From positions 16,025 through 80,024 of the forward strand of contig JAXGGA010005238.1 of the NCBI GenBank assembly GCA_038373865.1: DNA of 64,000 nt, in the 5' to 3' direction. The translations under genes were made by a program, and so were the position numbers. Under the pieces are notes generated by a model. It had not been told where the DNA came from. It worked only from the letters and a program-made list of their open reading frames with translations, and ran no database searches. The DNA comes from Uloborus plumipes. Taxonomy: Eukaryota > Arthropoda > Arachnida > Araneae > Uloboridae. This document shows, one piece after another, positions 33,519 through 45,946 of this stretch. Position 1 is the stretch's first letter. Each line of letters opens with the position of its first letter.

Positions 33519-33732
33519 ATCCTACTTTAGGGTCCGGGTTTGGCGATTTTTTTCAGACTGTAGCTTAAGGTTTCATTTCATTTCACCCCAGAGATCCCCG
33601 TGACTACCATCTTTGTAGCTTAAGGTTGCAATCATTTAGCTTAAAATCGCCAAACAATCCAATCATCCAATGATAATTCTGTGGTTGCCAGATTTAATAA
33701 TTTATCGCCGGACCTTAAACTAGGATTCATCC
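33519..33732. mobile_element. 214-bp inverted-repeat insertion with 14-bp direct repeats
   Basis: The ends ATCCTACTTTAGGGTCCGG and complement-like CCGGACCTTAAACTAGGAT are inverted. It is flanked by GAAAAGTGGGTAAA (33505-33518) and GAAAAGTGGATAAA (33733-33746). The long direct repeat is unusual for cut-and-paste elements. Non-coding. Confidence 0.6.
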
Positions 33733-33746
33733 GAAAAGTGGATAAA

Positions 33747-34889
33747 CACTTTGTTTCGATTAGTTGGGCAGAATTCTTTGAGACTGTGCCAAGTGTTTCG
33801 CAATCTGTTTAATAACCCGGAAAATCCATTAAAATAATTCACCAAATCGACTTTAAATGCCTTACTAACCCACTTAAGCTTGTCGAATTATTATAGTCTG
33901 TTACTTTAAAATAGGCACATCAAGGTCACAAATTTTCTCGACAAAAGTAAAATAAATGATTGGTTTCATCGGGTTTTCTGGCGCAATAAGCTAAAATTTA
34001 TGACTGCGTCTAAAATAAAAGAATTCTTTTAGCAGTTTACATGGAGAGGAGAAGGCGCAAAATTTGTGACCTTGATGTGCCTATTTTTAATTAACAGAAT
34101 ATAATAAACATTTAAAGCTCATTGTACCACGGATCTTTATTTTTTCACCAGTTTGGCTAAGTTTCTTGAAAACGCGCCAAGAGCTCCACGTTATGATGAG
34201 CAAAGTAGCATACTATTTAACAAATGCCACAGATTATTATAACAAGGGGAAATTATCATATCGTGGAAAAATGGGCTCGTTTTCAAATATTTTCGCCAAA
34301 CTAGTTAAAAAAAAAGTACTTATTTGCTTGTAAAACGGTTCTAAGAACAATCCTATCGAAATTTAAAATTAAAAGTTGGTTTTTAAACAAAATAAGCCTT
34401 CGAACAAGGGGGGAATTGTAATTAAACTGAAAAAAAAATCCATCACATAGTTAAATTAAGCAGTTAAAAAACAAAATAGCCCACACAGCATGTTAAATCA
34501 AGAGGAAGTACTAAAAATTTCAATTAAAATGCAAAATAAAAGCATGAGAAGCAAAAAACCGCAACTCTAGCGTCAGCGATGAAACTTCGCCAAATTGGCA
34601 TGTTGTACTTTATTTTAATTCTCCTAAAATACAAAAATAAAAACAGATAGAGTACACTACCTTGCTGTAAACCGTCATCAGCATCACCCATATTATAAGC
34701 TGTTATTATTTAAAATTTTATTTAAAAATCCAAAACTGAACTCCTATCTGATGTTTCGTTAAATTTGTCTATGAAAATTCAATCAGAAACAGAAAGTTAA
34801 CGTGAAAGCGGATTATTCATTCACGGTTACAGCTAAAAATTTCATGTTTGATTCTTTTTTTATGTTTAATTTTCCTTTTCTGGTCGGGA
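33747..34889. other. Intron sequence, nothing recognised
   Basis: AT-rich. No supported feature. Confidence 0.4.
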
Positions 34890-35190
34890 TAAGGCCTCTA
34901 TTTAGACAAGCCGGCGCATCAAGATTAAGTTTCACCACTTTGGATCCAGCGCGTGTTTGTGTGTTTGAGGGGATGTCTCTTCTGGCTAGTTATCGCGTTT
35001 TGGTAATTTTTCACTGTGAGCAATTATTAGCGGCACGTGGATTTAGCAAAGCTTAGCAATGTACCAAAACTTTTTTCTGGTAACCCTAGCTCCGCAACAA
35101 TGAAAAATGAAAGTAAAAGTAAATGAGTTGGATCCAAAGTGGTGAAACTTAATCTTGATGCGTCGGCCTGTCTCTAAGTCGGGAGCAAAG
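34890..35190. repeat. Inverted repeat (foldback), ~45-base arms
   Basis: GCATCAAGATTAAGTTTCAC at 34917 and onward pairs with GTGAAACTTAATCTTGATGC ending at 35162, arms about 45 bases around 180 bases. The loop contains GCGTTTTGGTAATTTTTCAC, which is the reverse of the spacer motif of the 26865-28245 array, so the two repeats share ancestry. Confidence 0.65.
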
Positions 35191-35204
35191 CCAACCTGGC
35201 ACTA

Positions 35205-35270
35205 TTGTGAAGGTTACGCTGATCAGAGTCACAGCATTTTTGATGCCAAAGTAGGCAAAGTAGTTAGTAG
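35205..35270 (+). repeat. Dispersed repeat fragment (GTGAAGGC type)
   Basis: Reads CACTATTGTGAAGGTTACGC then TGATCAGAGTC; fourth member of the family. Confidence 0.4.
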
Positions 35271-35279
35271 TAGGTAGCT

Positions 35280-35540
35280 TGATGGCAAAGTAGGGGAACC
35301 GTAGTAGCGGCCGGTTCCCGCTTCTTAGTGGCTTAATTATTCTGGTTCATCTTCGATTCCCCTGTTCACTTGTCAGTCTTTGCATGTGAACCTGTCTTTT
35401 TATTTTTATTTTTATGCACTGATGATGGGGCTTGCAGTTTATAGCCCCGAAACAGCTGTTTGTTGAGTTTTAAACTCTTTTTAATCGTATTCATTTGTAC
35501 TTTTTAAACGTTCCGTTTTCCGAAGGCAAGGCTCGTAGTA
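35280..35540 (+). mobile_element. Probable Penelope-like retroelement terminal fragment
   Basis: Sequence around a hammerhead ribozyme of the compact form found in the terminal repeats of Penelope-like elements. No reverse transcriptase or GIY-YIG frame is visible nearby, so only a terminal piece remains. The limits are approximate. Confidence 0.4.
35415..35465 (+). ncRNA. Hammerhead ribozyme motif with intact core
   Basis: Core box CTGATGA at 35419-35425. Stem II GGGGCT (35427-35432) pairs perfectly with AGCCCC (35443-35448) around a 10-base loop. GAAA follows at 35449-35452. A compact stem III, ACA (35452-35454) with TGT (35457-35459), closes a two-base loop, and T35460 is in the cleavage position. 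Stem I is short: GCA (35416-35418) with TGT (35461-35463), one wobble. All conserved core bases of the hammerhead fold are present. Self-cleavage is inferred from structure only. Confidence 0.75.
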
Positions 35541-36538
35541 AGCCCCTCATGTATGTCGAAGCAACATGGCTTCTAAATGAATGATAAAAAGTAATTAATA
35601 TTTTCTAATACAATGATTTCTAGTGAGAACTCTCTGTTGTTAAAATTCTAGAAAATATAGACATTTGAAAGACGCAGCAGATCAATAACGTCGAACTCTA
35701 ACGGGTTTAAATTAATTATTCTTATTATTCTACGTCAGAGAAGTTTCATTAATTGATAAAGCACAATTATTCATGCATTGTGTCAGCATTAGTAAAATTT
35801 AGCACTAAAAACTTGCTTTACTCTTCCTTTCTTCTCAAATATTAATTGCTCACGCCATCTACAAAAAATTCCGAAAAAAAGAAAAAAAAAACTATACAAC
35901 CCACTTAGCAAAACAAATCGAATTTCATGATAAATTAGTTGCAAGCTTGAGAAGCGGACGATTAAGAAAGTTCAAATGCAAAAGAAACCATTCTACTGCT
36001 GTTTGGATTTTTTTCTTAGTTTCTTGGCTTAAGAGACGCCATTACAGAAACTTAATGGCTCATTTCCATTAGTAATAATGAGCCGCTTTGTGCATGAGAA
36101 CTATTAAAGAAGCTTTTCCATTTCTAAAGCCTTTGAAAAGTATGAATGTTTTGCGGTAAAAATGACTCGTGTATACGTCGGAATGATAACGATTAAAGTT
36201 TTTCTTCAAGTAATCCTGTAAAGTTAAAACATTTTGAGGAAATTATTGTAGCATGTGTAAAACTTTGTAAAGGGCTATTCCTCGAATAACACAGGCCAAC
36301 GATGAAAAAACTTTTTTAATGAAAATACCTTATTCTTATGTTGTTTAGGTTGCTGAATCCAAATATGATGCTTAAAAAGTTGTATCACCCACCATTTATT
36401 CACATTTTATAGTTACATTCATGAAATAAAGAAACATTTTTAGAATTTAACAGCTTTTTCATAGTTAAGAGAACATGAAAAAATAGGTCTAATGAACAAA
36501 GATGATGTTGGCAGCACTGCTGAAACACATGCTACAAC
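35541..36538. other. Intron sequence, nothing recognised
   Basis: AT-rich; A-run near 35875-35890. No supported gene. Confidence 0.4.
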
Positions 36539-36667
36539 ATGATGGGGGATTACTGTTGGTCACTTCACCGGGAAGTTCAGCAAGCTATTCATCGCAGGAA
36601 AAGCTACACAAGAAGCTTCAAGGAAAAAAGGGAAAGAAAATATAAAGCAATTCCAGTTGACAAGTGA
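36539..36667 (+). pseudogene. Possible C-terminal scrap of a hAT-like transposase
   Basis: A 42-codon frame reads MMGDYCWSLHREVQQAIHRR then KSYTRSFKEKRERKYK. A DYCW segment followed by a basic, Arg/Lys/Ser-rich tail recalls the C-termini of some arthropod hAT-like transposases. Recognition is weak and no ends were found around it. Confidence 0.25.
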
Positions 36668-37209
36668 ACTTTGTATCATCACATAAAATTACTATTCCAA
36701 GTATTTTACTGTAAATACAAACCATTTTTACGATTCTACAGTGTTTCATTGATTTCCCTATATACTGTAAATGGGTATTAGACTATATAATAAAATACAT
36801 TTTGCTTGGAACTAAGGGTGATACATAAAAACTACAAGCAGATTTGGATTCAGCACATAAAAAATCTATCAAGATCAGCTATTAAAATTAAAAAAGTTTT
36901 CAAAAAGGTTTTTTTTGTCGGCCTGTGTAAGCTGGCATTTTTCCAGCATGTGACGCTCCTATATCTTCGAATGGGGAACCAGCGTATGAGATTTCATGTC
37001 CCTTTCTCACGTATCACATGAGAGAGAGAGTGGAATAAAAAATTTAAATGAAATTTAAATTTTATATAATTTAATCACTAGTTAATAAACTTTTTAAAAG
37101 AAAGAAAAATGCTTCAAGTTTAAATCATCAAATTTCAAAATTGTGCTGATTTGGGCCATTAGGCGACGTCGTTATGGAAGGGAGGAATCTTGTGATGACG
37201 AGTGTGAGA

Positions 37210-37651
37210 TAGGGCTCCTTTAGAGGACAGGCTGACTTATCCGACATTTTGGTTCCAAGACAGTCTTGGATCCAGCCTTGTTACAGGTATTTGAAACGCA
37301 TTAATATTATACCTGGTTGCTCTGGCGTAAAATAACTTATGATTAGTTGGATAAAGCACCCTATTAAGTAAATTTAAAACGATAACTTATTTCTCGAATT
37401 AAAAAACAGTTTATTGGGAAATGTTTCATGAAATTGGGTTTATTTTCACATTGCAGTTATTTTAAGCCTGAGTTTATGAAATGTTTTTGTCATATGGACA
37501 AAAATAATCAAACATCATCTATGCAGCTACAATTCGAGCTTACCTTCCACTTTTCTTGAATGCGACTTGAGTACAGACACCAGTGGTTCCACGCCCACCG
37601 TTTTGGAACCAAAATGGCGGATAAGTCAGCTCCCCTCTTATAGGAGCCTTA
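37210..37651 (-). mobile_element. Non-autonomous hAT-type MITE, copy C
   Basis: The 8-bp duplication GTGTGAGA is perfect (37202-37209 and 37652-37659). The ends are TAGGGCTCCTTTAGAGG and CTTATAGGAGCCTTA. The body is the reverse complement of copies A and B, including the motif GGATAAAGCACC. Long imperfect terminal repeats (GACTTATCCGACATTTTGG) are better kept here. Confidence 0.85.
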
Positions 37652-37685
37652 GTGTGAGAGTGTGAGAGGAGGGCCCTCATTGGTC

Positions 37686-37969
37686 AGGTGGAGCGGATCC
37701 AGAACTTGTTCAAGGGTTCAAGCTTTTGACGTTTATTATTTATTTTTACTATGTATACTGGTTCGTAAATTTTGATTACATAGTTTTGGACTTCAATTTT
37801 GAAACATTTTGGAGGGAAAGCCCAAATTTCCTTCCTTCAACATCATTATCACTCGTCTAAAATTAAGTTTTTTGAGCTTCAACGTTGAAAATATACTGGG
37901 GGAGAGTCCCTCAAGGGAGGGGCGATCGCCCCCTCGCCCACCCCCCACCCTTGTATCCGCCACTGCTGC
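37686..37969. mobile_element. Possible hAT-type MITE with GGCGGAT ends
   Basis: Left CAGGTGGAGCGGATCCAGAA; right end CCTTGTATCCGCCACTG, matching the frequent CAGTGGCGGAT hAT end. The GC-rich segment near 37915-37950 is typical of such elements. No 8-bp duplication was found. Confidence 0.4.
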
Positions 37970-38654
37970 TTCATCTGCTAGCAGAAGTCGTTTGATGTAG
38001 AAGAATTGTGTCGTAGTTTAGAATCATGTTATTAGAAGGATTTTTATACTCAATAGAGTTTGAAAAAAATTTTGAGACCCACACTGGTTTGTCCCTTCTG
38101 AACCAACGGAATTTCGTTCATTACTCCCTAAAATCACTGCTTCTTAATCAAATACATAAGTCCTCATGTGCGGGGCAACATGGCGGCGTCTTTGTGGAAT
38201 GGCCCCCAAACGTTTCTTTCTTTATTTCCTTTACCCAAGAAGTGTTATTTATCAGGGAACCGCACAAGTAGTGATATAACGAGAAATAAATAAATAAATA
38301 AATGACTAGAATTTGAAAGAGCATATGTGTTTTGAAGCTAAATTAGTTATCCTCGTCCCCCGTAATCAAATTACAAAAATTTAAAGTTGGATGACATTAA
38401 AAAAAATGTCGCCAAGTTCAGCGAGAAATGGAAGGGTCTGGAAAAAATATTTAGTTAGGAAAATACATGCTTTTTTTTAAAAGTCAAAAATAAGTAAAAT
38501 CCTCACAGTTGGATCAATATAAGATGAAATACAAGATTTTTATTCCACTTTTGTTAGACTTTCTCTGTCTCGGGTGGAAAAACAAGCTTTTTAATCTCTA
38601 CCGAAAACAAAGATGAATAACAAACAATGGAAAGGCCGTATATCTATTTTCAAG

Positions 38655-38735
38655 CGGTAGCCCGGTTGGGCAAATGGCAAAAGCTCTGGATTGCGAACCC
38701 ATAGGCTCCGAGTTCTGGCCTATCCAGGTGCGAAC
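38655..38735 (+). repeat. tRNA-derived SINE head (degenerate)
   Basis: TAGCCCGGTTGGGCAAATGG resembles an RNA polymerase III A box. Further on GAGTTCTGGCC is a worn B box. In between, GGATTGCGAACC could form an anticodon-like arm. Not a functional tRNA gene, because the B box and acceptor stem do not fit. Confidence 0.5.
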
Positions 38736-38931
38736 GTTTATCAATTCCTCTTTTAATTTCCCAATGCTTTCTCGCAGTTGTAAATTGCAAAAATGTAAAT
38801 TATGCAAATATTTTCTACTGTCTCTCCGTGAAAACTACGCCTAGCACTCGGGAACCGTTCCCCTTAAAGAAGGATTTATGGGTAGCTTTCCGAAGTTTTC
38901 AATTTAAAACTTGCATTTTTTGCTATCCTTT

Positions 38932-39254
38932 TGTCATGTTCAACTAAACGATGTATTTGAAATTAGCATCGTTCCGCGGTGTTTGATACGGCTCAAAATG
39001 CTTCTTGTTATTCTTCCCCTTATTGTTATCTTACCTATCACCCCTATTTTGGTAAGATCAGAGAAGACCTGACGCATGCGTAAATAGGCGGGAGGTTTTA
39101 ACTAAGAAAACCAGACAATAGAATAGTTCCTTAGTTGTATATAAAAAGCCTCTCTCGAGGTGAGAGCAGGCAGCTGGGTTTTTGACAACACACCGCTCGT
39201 CTCTTAAAAATAAAATCTCTTTCTGTTACTGCGTAGTTCTTATTCACCGTGACA
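38932..39254 (+). mobile_element. Probable solo LTR
   Basis: Begins TGTCATG and ends CCGTGACA, with TG...CA ends that are inverted (TGTCA/TGACA). A promoter-like GTATATAAAAAGCC lies at about 39137. AATAAA follows near 39210 inside the transcribed part, with a T-rich tract after it. This is an LTR layout (U3, TATA, R, polyadenylation signal, U5). No matching flanking duplication or internal gag-pol sequence is seen, so it may be an old solo LTR. Confidence 0.5.
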
Positions 39255-42200
39255 ATATTTTACAATGGAATTTGTTTCATATTTTATAGTTTTTTTGCTA
39301 AAATATTTACGTCAAAATGTATATCTGGTGAAGGTCGAGACTAGGGGTCGTCACTCATCAGTGGCGACTAAATTGTTTTTGGAGACTACAAAAAGTTATG
39401 TTGGTCACCAAACTTACGACCTACTTTTTTTCTGAACAAAAATACAAACTGCTGCTGCGATTATGAAGACGTGCTGATTATGAAAAGAAAATGGCCATTA
39501 GCATCGTCACTGGCGGCCAATGTTAACTTGGAGAGAAAATCGACCCATCTGCTATACAAAACATCTAAATACATAACTTCTGTCTAGCAAATGCAATGAA
39601 ACTTTATTGGAAAAGTAGTCAAAGATGACCAATGTTATGATGGGTCAGCAAATTAAATGAAAGATTTTTTTTTTTTAACTTTGAGTGTGCATGGTGTGCT
39701 TGGTTTTTGTTTCATTTGTATTATGTCTTATTATTTGTATTTTAAAATAAACAATCTTCTTTTTCAGAAAAGGTTTCTAAGTCTTTTTTTAAACTTTTTT
39801 CTTTTATATATTTAATAATAATTAGTAATTATAAATATTGGTAATAATATTTAGTAATTTAATTAAGATAAAAGCAAGTACATAGCGTAATATTACTATA
39901 TGCAGAATGAAGTGAAGTGGGATAACGATGTTGGAATTTGGTTCAAAGTAACCACCAGCAACGCCAAAGTGACCACTAACTTTTTTGGGTTTACTGACCA
40001 CAGATCATTATCAAAATTTTTTAATCTCGAACTTTTATATCTGGTATACCGAAGATGTCATAACTGTTTTTAATTTTGTGCCTACAACGTTAAAATCTGG
40101 TTTACAAAATTATCTTTGTCGGATTACTCTACAGAACAAGTAAAAAAAGTTTACTAACTATATTTTATAATTTCAACAGAAAGGGTTAATTTGCTTAGAA
40201 CGCGTGAACTACAATCTTTTGTCCTAACCTCAGATGTTGTTCTGAATTGACTTTATCCTGATTGATTTTGTCATAACAAGTAAAAAAAAACAAAATCTTT
40301 TGAAACCAATTACATTGGAAACGTTTATGTCTTGCTAATTGAAGTTGTTGAACTGTTTGAAATATTTAATAAATTTGGACTTTAGCTCTGTCTTAAAGTT
40401 GAACCGCATAGTTTATTGAAGTTTTGGAGCATTACTGGCTAATTTTACATTCTTCCTGCAACACATTTTAAAACTACTACCAAAACTAAAACATTCTTTT
40501 GCTAACAATCACTCGTCGAATATTAGTTCTTTTCCGAACTTTGACTACTTCCATTGCAGAAACCCTATTTTAAGCCAAAAGCATTCTTTTTGAATAGTTT
40601 TCGCTCTTTTGAAATTAAATTTGTCAATAACTTTGAGTTTAAAATTAAATGGAAGCGTTGTGTTTGAATGTTTTACAGATAGTTTAAAATTAAATTCAGC
40701 TTTTAAAGTTCAAAAAATGCTGTAGGTTAAAAATATACTTTGAATGAGTTATCAAAAGTGAATCATCTGAAACCTAGAGTAAATATTTTAAATAAAAAAA
40801 AAAAAAAAACAAAAACAGATTCGGTGTTAAAGAAAAAATATAACTAGGAACAATAAAATGATCTGATTTTGGACGCTACAACTTCGGCACCAAAGTTCCA
40901 GGTTAAAGCGTTTTTTTAATCCAGTATTATTACAGCTATACGCAGCTCAGCTTCAACTAAAAACAGAATATGTGGTAAATTTTGTTCAATTAAAAGTATC
41001 TATTCTCATTGGAGTAATTCAATTGACCAGCATATGGAGATTTTAGAACATTCGAATTAAATATTCCTTGTGTGTTTGATGAGTACTCTAAAAATAATAC
41101 TCTGACAGGCATTCTTTTTGGAACACTTTAATTCAAAAAAAGTGCTCCAATTGCCTAAGTACGAACTAATATATGTTCTGAATATGTTTAGAAACTGTAT
41201 CAAATGTGTCCCGCGCGCAGTAGGTGCTATTAAATTTAAGCTTTGGCACATTTGAGAATAGATAAGGAACACATTTGAGCACATTTGAATTTATTACTTT
41301 CTTTTGAACAAACATAATTTTAACACTCTAACGATGTTGCTAATTTTTTTAAATAATTCTGCTCCTGGAAGAATGGAATGCAATATTCCGTCTTTAATTT
41401 AAAAAAAAAAAGAATTTATTTTTGTAGTCAAAGATAACTCTAAATTAACATAACAAATTTCGAAACAGCCTACATATAAACAGCCTTCTACAAGCAGTGG
41501 TGCCCACAGGGAAAGATTATGGCACAATATGAGCCCTCAAAAAAAAAGGGGGGGGGGGATTTTTTAAACTAATTTATATTTATTTATTTGATTTTTTTAT
41601 TAATTTTTTTAATTTAAATTATTTACGGAAAAATTATTCATTAATTAATTTTTTTGATTTAAATTATTTCTTTTTTATTATTTATTTATTTATTTTGTGT
41701 GCGTATGTGTGTGCTTGGAATGTCTGGAAGGGGAAAAAGCGATTCTGCTCACAATTCAAGCTTTTAAAAAATTAATAATATATAAAAAAAAAACAGCTAT
41801 AATTTTAAAAAATTAATAAATAACATTAAAAAAAATAAATTAAATAAAAAAGAGGGGTAGAAATAAAAATATAAAGCGCAAGAGGGTTGTGAAAAATTTT
41901 CGGGTTGGAATTTGCGCCATTGAACCTGGGGGGATGGGCACACCTGCTAACAAAATAAGAAATCAAATGGTGAAGGTTATTTTTTATTCATATGGAAATC
42001 ATACAGCCAATAAAAGAATAATTATGCTTGCGAAACAGATGGAATAATCGTCAAGTAACAAAACTAAACTAAACTTTGCAAACATTTCAAAACAATTTTA
42101 AAAGTTGATAATGTTTTGCAAGAACATTCCTGTTTAATTAAAGTTTGATTGTTGTTCCGAAACATACACCTCCTACGTGAAAATAATAATAAAAAAAGAA

Positions 42201-43750
42201 CATTATTTCAAACTCTTCACTTACTCAATGAAAGTCGTATTTGTTAACCTGAGTTAAACTGCTGAAATATTTAACACGGTGTTACTACCGATTATTTACT
42301 TAATTTAAAATTGAGAGTAGTTTGAAAGTAGAGTAAATATTATCAAAGAAATTTGTTTTTGACTGATAGGACAAAAAGTTTAATTTTAATCAGGCATAAA
42401 TTCGCTTTACGGAGTAATAAATTTTAATTCATGTCAATTATTGCAGGAATATATTTATTTAACACACATAGATTATCAAGTTCTTAGCACATTGCAAATA
42501 TTTACTTTAAATAAAGAGTCAAATGCAATTTGCAATTATAGCTGTAATAACATCAACATCATTACTTTTAGCGTGTATTTGTTTAGGAACAGTACAAGTA
42601 TTCTTTTGCAAGAGTTGTATTTATATTTATTAAATATAAACTTTACCCACCTTAGCATTTAAGTAAATAAATTGCTGAAATATTGTTTTGCTCTCTTATG
42701 GAATTAAAGTTTTGTTGCATTGTATAAAATGCTTTATTACCTTTCAAGATTTTTCAGCTTCAAACTCGATTTTGTCACAAATGTCGGTGCTATTTTTGAT
42801 ACGTTTGCTTCAATGTCGCAAATGTCTTTTGAAAAAGTTTTTTTACATATATTTAAGAACATCAGCCATTTTCAAACATAGATGAATAGAAGAATAGTAA
42901 TTGCTTCTTGGAAATAATCCTTCTCCCAAATTTTAAAAAAGACTTTCCAAATTATCATACAGAAGAATTTTCAATAAATAAATTAATAAAGGAATAAATG
43001 AGTAAAAAATGTACAAAAATACGAATAGAAAGTGAATAAACACAATTTTAAAAAGTAGAAAAATACTTTCACATTTCTGCTTTTAAAACATGGATTTTTT
43101 CTTCTTTTTATTGTTTTAAATTAAAACAGAAAAATAAAATAAAATCAGTTTACGGAAAATTTCATCTAAAAAAAAATTCTAAACGAACTTTCGGGAAAGA
43201 TTCTTTTTTATAAATTAAACAATATATTTTTATAACTCAAGCCCTAATACAAGTTATAGAGGTCAAATATTTGTTACGAAAAGAAAACATTGATATTAAA
43301 GATTAAAAATTGATCTCAGAATATGAAGGTATAAATATTTTTAGCTTTTCAGTTTTTTTTTTTGTACAGGAAGGAAATTTACTATAACAATTGCTGAAAT
43401 TTGTAAGGTTCTTTTTTTCCCAATTTTTAGTGATAGTCCATGAGAAAGATTTGACATATTCCTTTTTAGAGACAAAAACCTTAAAAATGCAATAACAGAA
43501 AATAAAAAAAAAATAAATGAATAACAAATAGAGGGGAAAAAAATCTTTTTATTGAATGCCAACTAAAGTTAGATTAATCCTTCCCTACTTGATCCAGCTA
43601 AGATGATAAGAACGGAAAATGTTTGACAAAATTCCTACCTCTGTATGAAAAAATAAATAATTTCGAAAATACTTTTCACGTTTCTCCTGCTGGCTCCTAC
43701 ACACATAAAAATATTTTTAATACACTTTTATTAGCTTAACATGTTGGGTT
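39255..43750. other. Long intron stretch, nothing recognised
   Basis: Very AT-rich. Homopolymer A-runs near 40795-40809 and 41400-41411, a G-run near 41548-41558, and AT-only stretches near 41560-41700. Many short frames, none with recognisable motif or codon pattern. Confidence 0.4.
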
Positions 43751-43759
43751 GGTTTCTAT

Positions 43760-44620
43760 GTATGTAACTCTGAATAAAAGATAAAATTGACGTTCTTTAG
43801 AAATACAAAAGTAATATATTTAATACCATTATTAATACTTAGTACAGCAGATATATGACCGAATTGTGCCTTTAATGATAGAAACATGAAACTTGGCACA
43901 CGTATAATACACATCAAAAGATTTAATTCTGGATACGCGGCCATCTGAGATTTCGTCTATTGGAGTAATGGCAGCCGTCAAACTGCTAAATTTTCGTACT
44001 TTTTTCGAATTTTCTCCATTTTGACTATGAGAAAGTACCTTTTTTACAAACATCATGCATTACACATTTAAACTACATTAAATTTGCTACAAGTTGATAC
44101 CAAAATGGACTAGCTAGCCATAATAGTTTTTGAGATACAGCTTCTCAAAGTTTCACAAATTCTCCAAATTTTACATTTTTGTCTAGATATCTTCAATAAC
44201 CTGTATTATAGTACAGCAGATATGTGACCAAACTGTGCCTTTAATGATAGAAACATAAAACTTGGCACACGTGTAATACACATCAAAAGATTTAATTTTG
44301 GATACGCGGCCATCTGAGATTTCGTCTATTGGAGTAATGGCAGCCGTCAAACTGCTAAATGTTCGTACTTTTTTCGAATTTTCCCCATTTTTACCATGAA
44401 AGAGCACGTTTTTGACAAATATCATATGATACATATTTAAACTACATTAAATTTGCTACAAGTTGATACCAAAATGGACTTGTTAGCTATAATAGTTTTT
44501 GCGATACAGCTTCTCAAAATTTCACATTCCCCAAATTTGGACATTTTTAGTTGATTTCCTTGTTTAATCATATATGCAAATGTCTTTATATCTTCAGTAA
44601 GCTGTATTGTATAAGTAGTG
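43760..44620 (-). repeat. 369-bp direct duplication of a dispersed repeat
   Basis: Two copies start with GTACAGCAGATAT at 43842 and 44211. They share GATACGCGGCCATCTGAGAT, TTCGTCTATTGGAGTAATGG and AAATTTGCTACAAGTTGATA. Reverse-oriented relatives are at 45450-45560 (diverged), 45755-45945 and 48600-48660, and a piece is at 56160-56215. Read in minus orientation the unit gives a weak frame that I do not recognise. Confidence 0.75.
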
Positions 44621-44896
44621 AAGTAAAAATTCATTGAATTTAACATTTTGAAGAGACTGGGAGATTGAGTAAACGTTTTGAGGGAGGGGGGAGGTTTCTG
44701 TTCACAACCAGAGAACTGATATCCAAAAGAGAGAGGATATTGAAATCCAAAGCTTCCTCTGAATATATTTAGAGTTCCTTCAAACCTTTTTAAATCATGT
44801 TAAATGACAACTGTTTAAGAGTTATTGTTGTTTCATGCATAAAGAGTGTGCTCCTCGTAATTATATATATTAGAGTTTAATTACAATTTTACAATA

Positions 44897-45075
44897 CAGT
44901 CGAACCTCGTCAATTCGAACACGCTTAAAATGAATTACGTCTAAGACGAACTGCTGATCCCGGTCCTATTTTAACTACAAATACGTTATTTATTGTTTTT
45001 TGGATAAAGTGAAATGCGCTTAAGACGAATTAATTTTAAAGGTCCTTCTATGTTCGTTTTAACGAAGTTCGACTG
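44897..45075. mobile_element. Pogo/Tigger-type MITE
   Basis: Inverted ends CAGTCGAACCTCG and CGAAGTTCGACTG, with TTCGAAC and AGACGAA phrases inside. TA precedes the left end; the right flank is CA. 179 bp. The same left end recurs at 63885. Confidence 0.65.
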
Positions 45076-45449
45076 CAAATTTATTTAAATATTCAAGAAC
45101 TTAATGAATCATTTAAAGAAAAAAAAGAAGACACAGTGTCACTCTGATTGCCGACCTCATATTGAAACGAACTTCACTGGTAAAAAAGCCATTTAAATTT
45201 AAACATATTTAATTCTTTTCGAGAGGACATGGTAAACACGGAAAAGGAAATGTAACCTTTACTAGTAAAATTTTATAGTCGTAAAAGCAGAAAAATGAGT
45301 TAAAATTGGAACTTATTTTAAGATCCTTATGCTAAAATCAATTAAGTATGTTAATTGTTAACAAATTGCAACTGACAACATATAAATCATTTTCTTTCCT
45401 TGCCGGGGAATCTATGGGGTGTAATGTAATGTAATATGCAAAAACTTAC
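45076..45449. other. Intron sequence, nothing recognised
   Basis: AT-rich. No supported feature. Confidence 0.4.
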
Positions 45450-45946
45450 ATGGTTGAATATCCAGAATTACCACATTATATATTTAATACCTGTATCCAA
45501 ATTTGTAAGCAACTACTATTCAATGCACAATTCCATCAATTTGGTCATATATCTGTTGCGCATTTTGGGGCGATAAAAAAAGAACTATGACACGCCCCTA
45601 GCGGTTAAAGTTAAAATTCGTTAGAAAAAATAATGCAATAGAACTTTAATATAGAAGGGTATTAAATTCCGTGATTTTTTTTCGCAACGTACTCTTATTA
45701 ACATTGTGAATAACGAAACAAAGAAGTACATAATATGTTACTTAGAGGCCGGAATTTCGAACGTCTGCCATTACTGAAATATTCGAAATCTCAGATGGCC
45801 GCGTATCCAGAATTACTCGTTAATATATATAGTATGTGCACCCCAAGTTATTTGCTTCTATCATTAAAGGCACAATTCCACTATTTTTTGTCACATATCT
45901 GCTGCACTACTGAAGGCTAAACTATATTACATGTTGATGTATTATA

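Noticed and set aside
10521..37651. The hAT MITEs read as TA-flanked Tc1-type elements
   Set aside because: TA next to the tips is part of the ends; the interrupted palindrome at copy B and the flanks of copy C show an 8-bp duplication.
38655..38735. A functional tRNA gene
   Set aside because: The A box is fair but the B box is degenerate and no acceptor stem pairs, so it is a SINE head.
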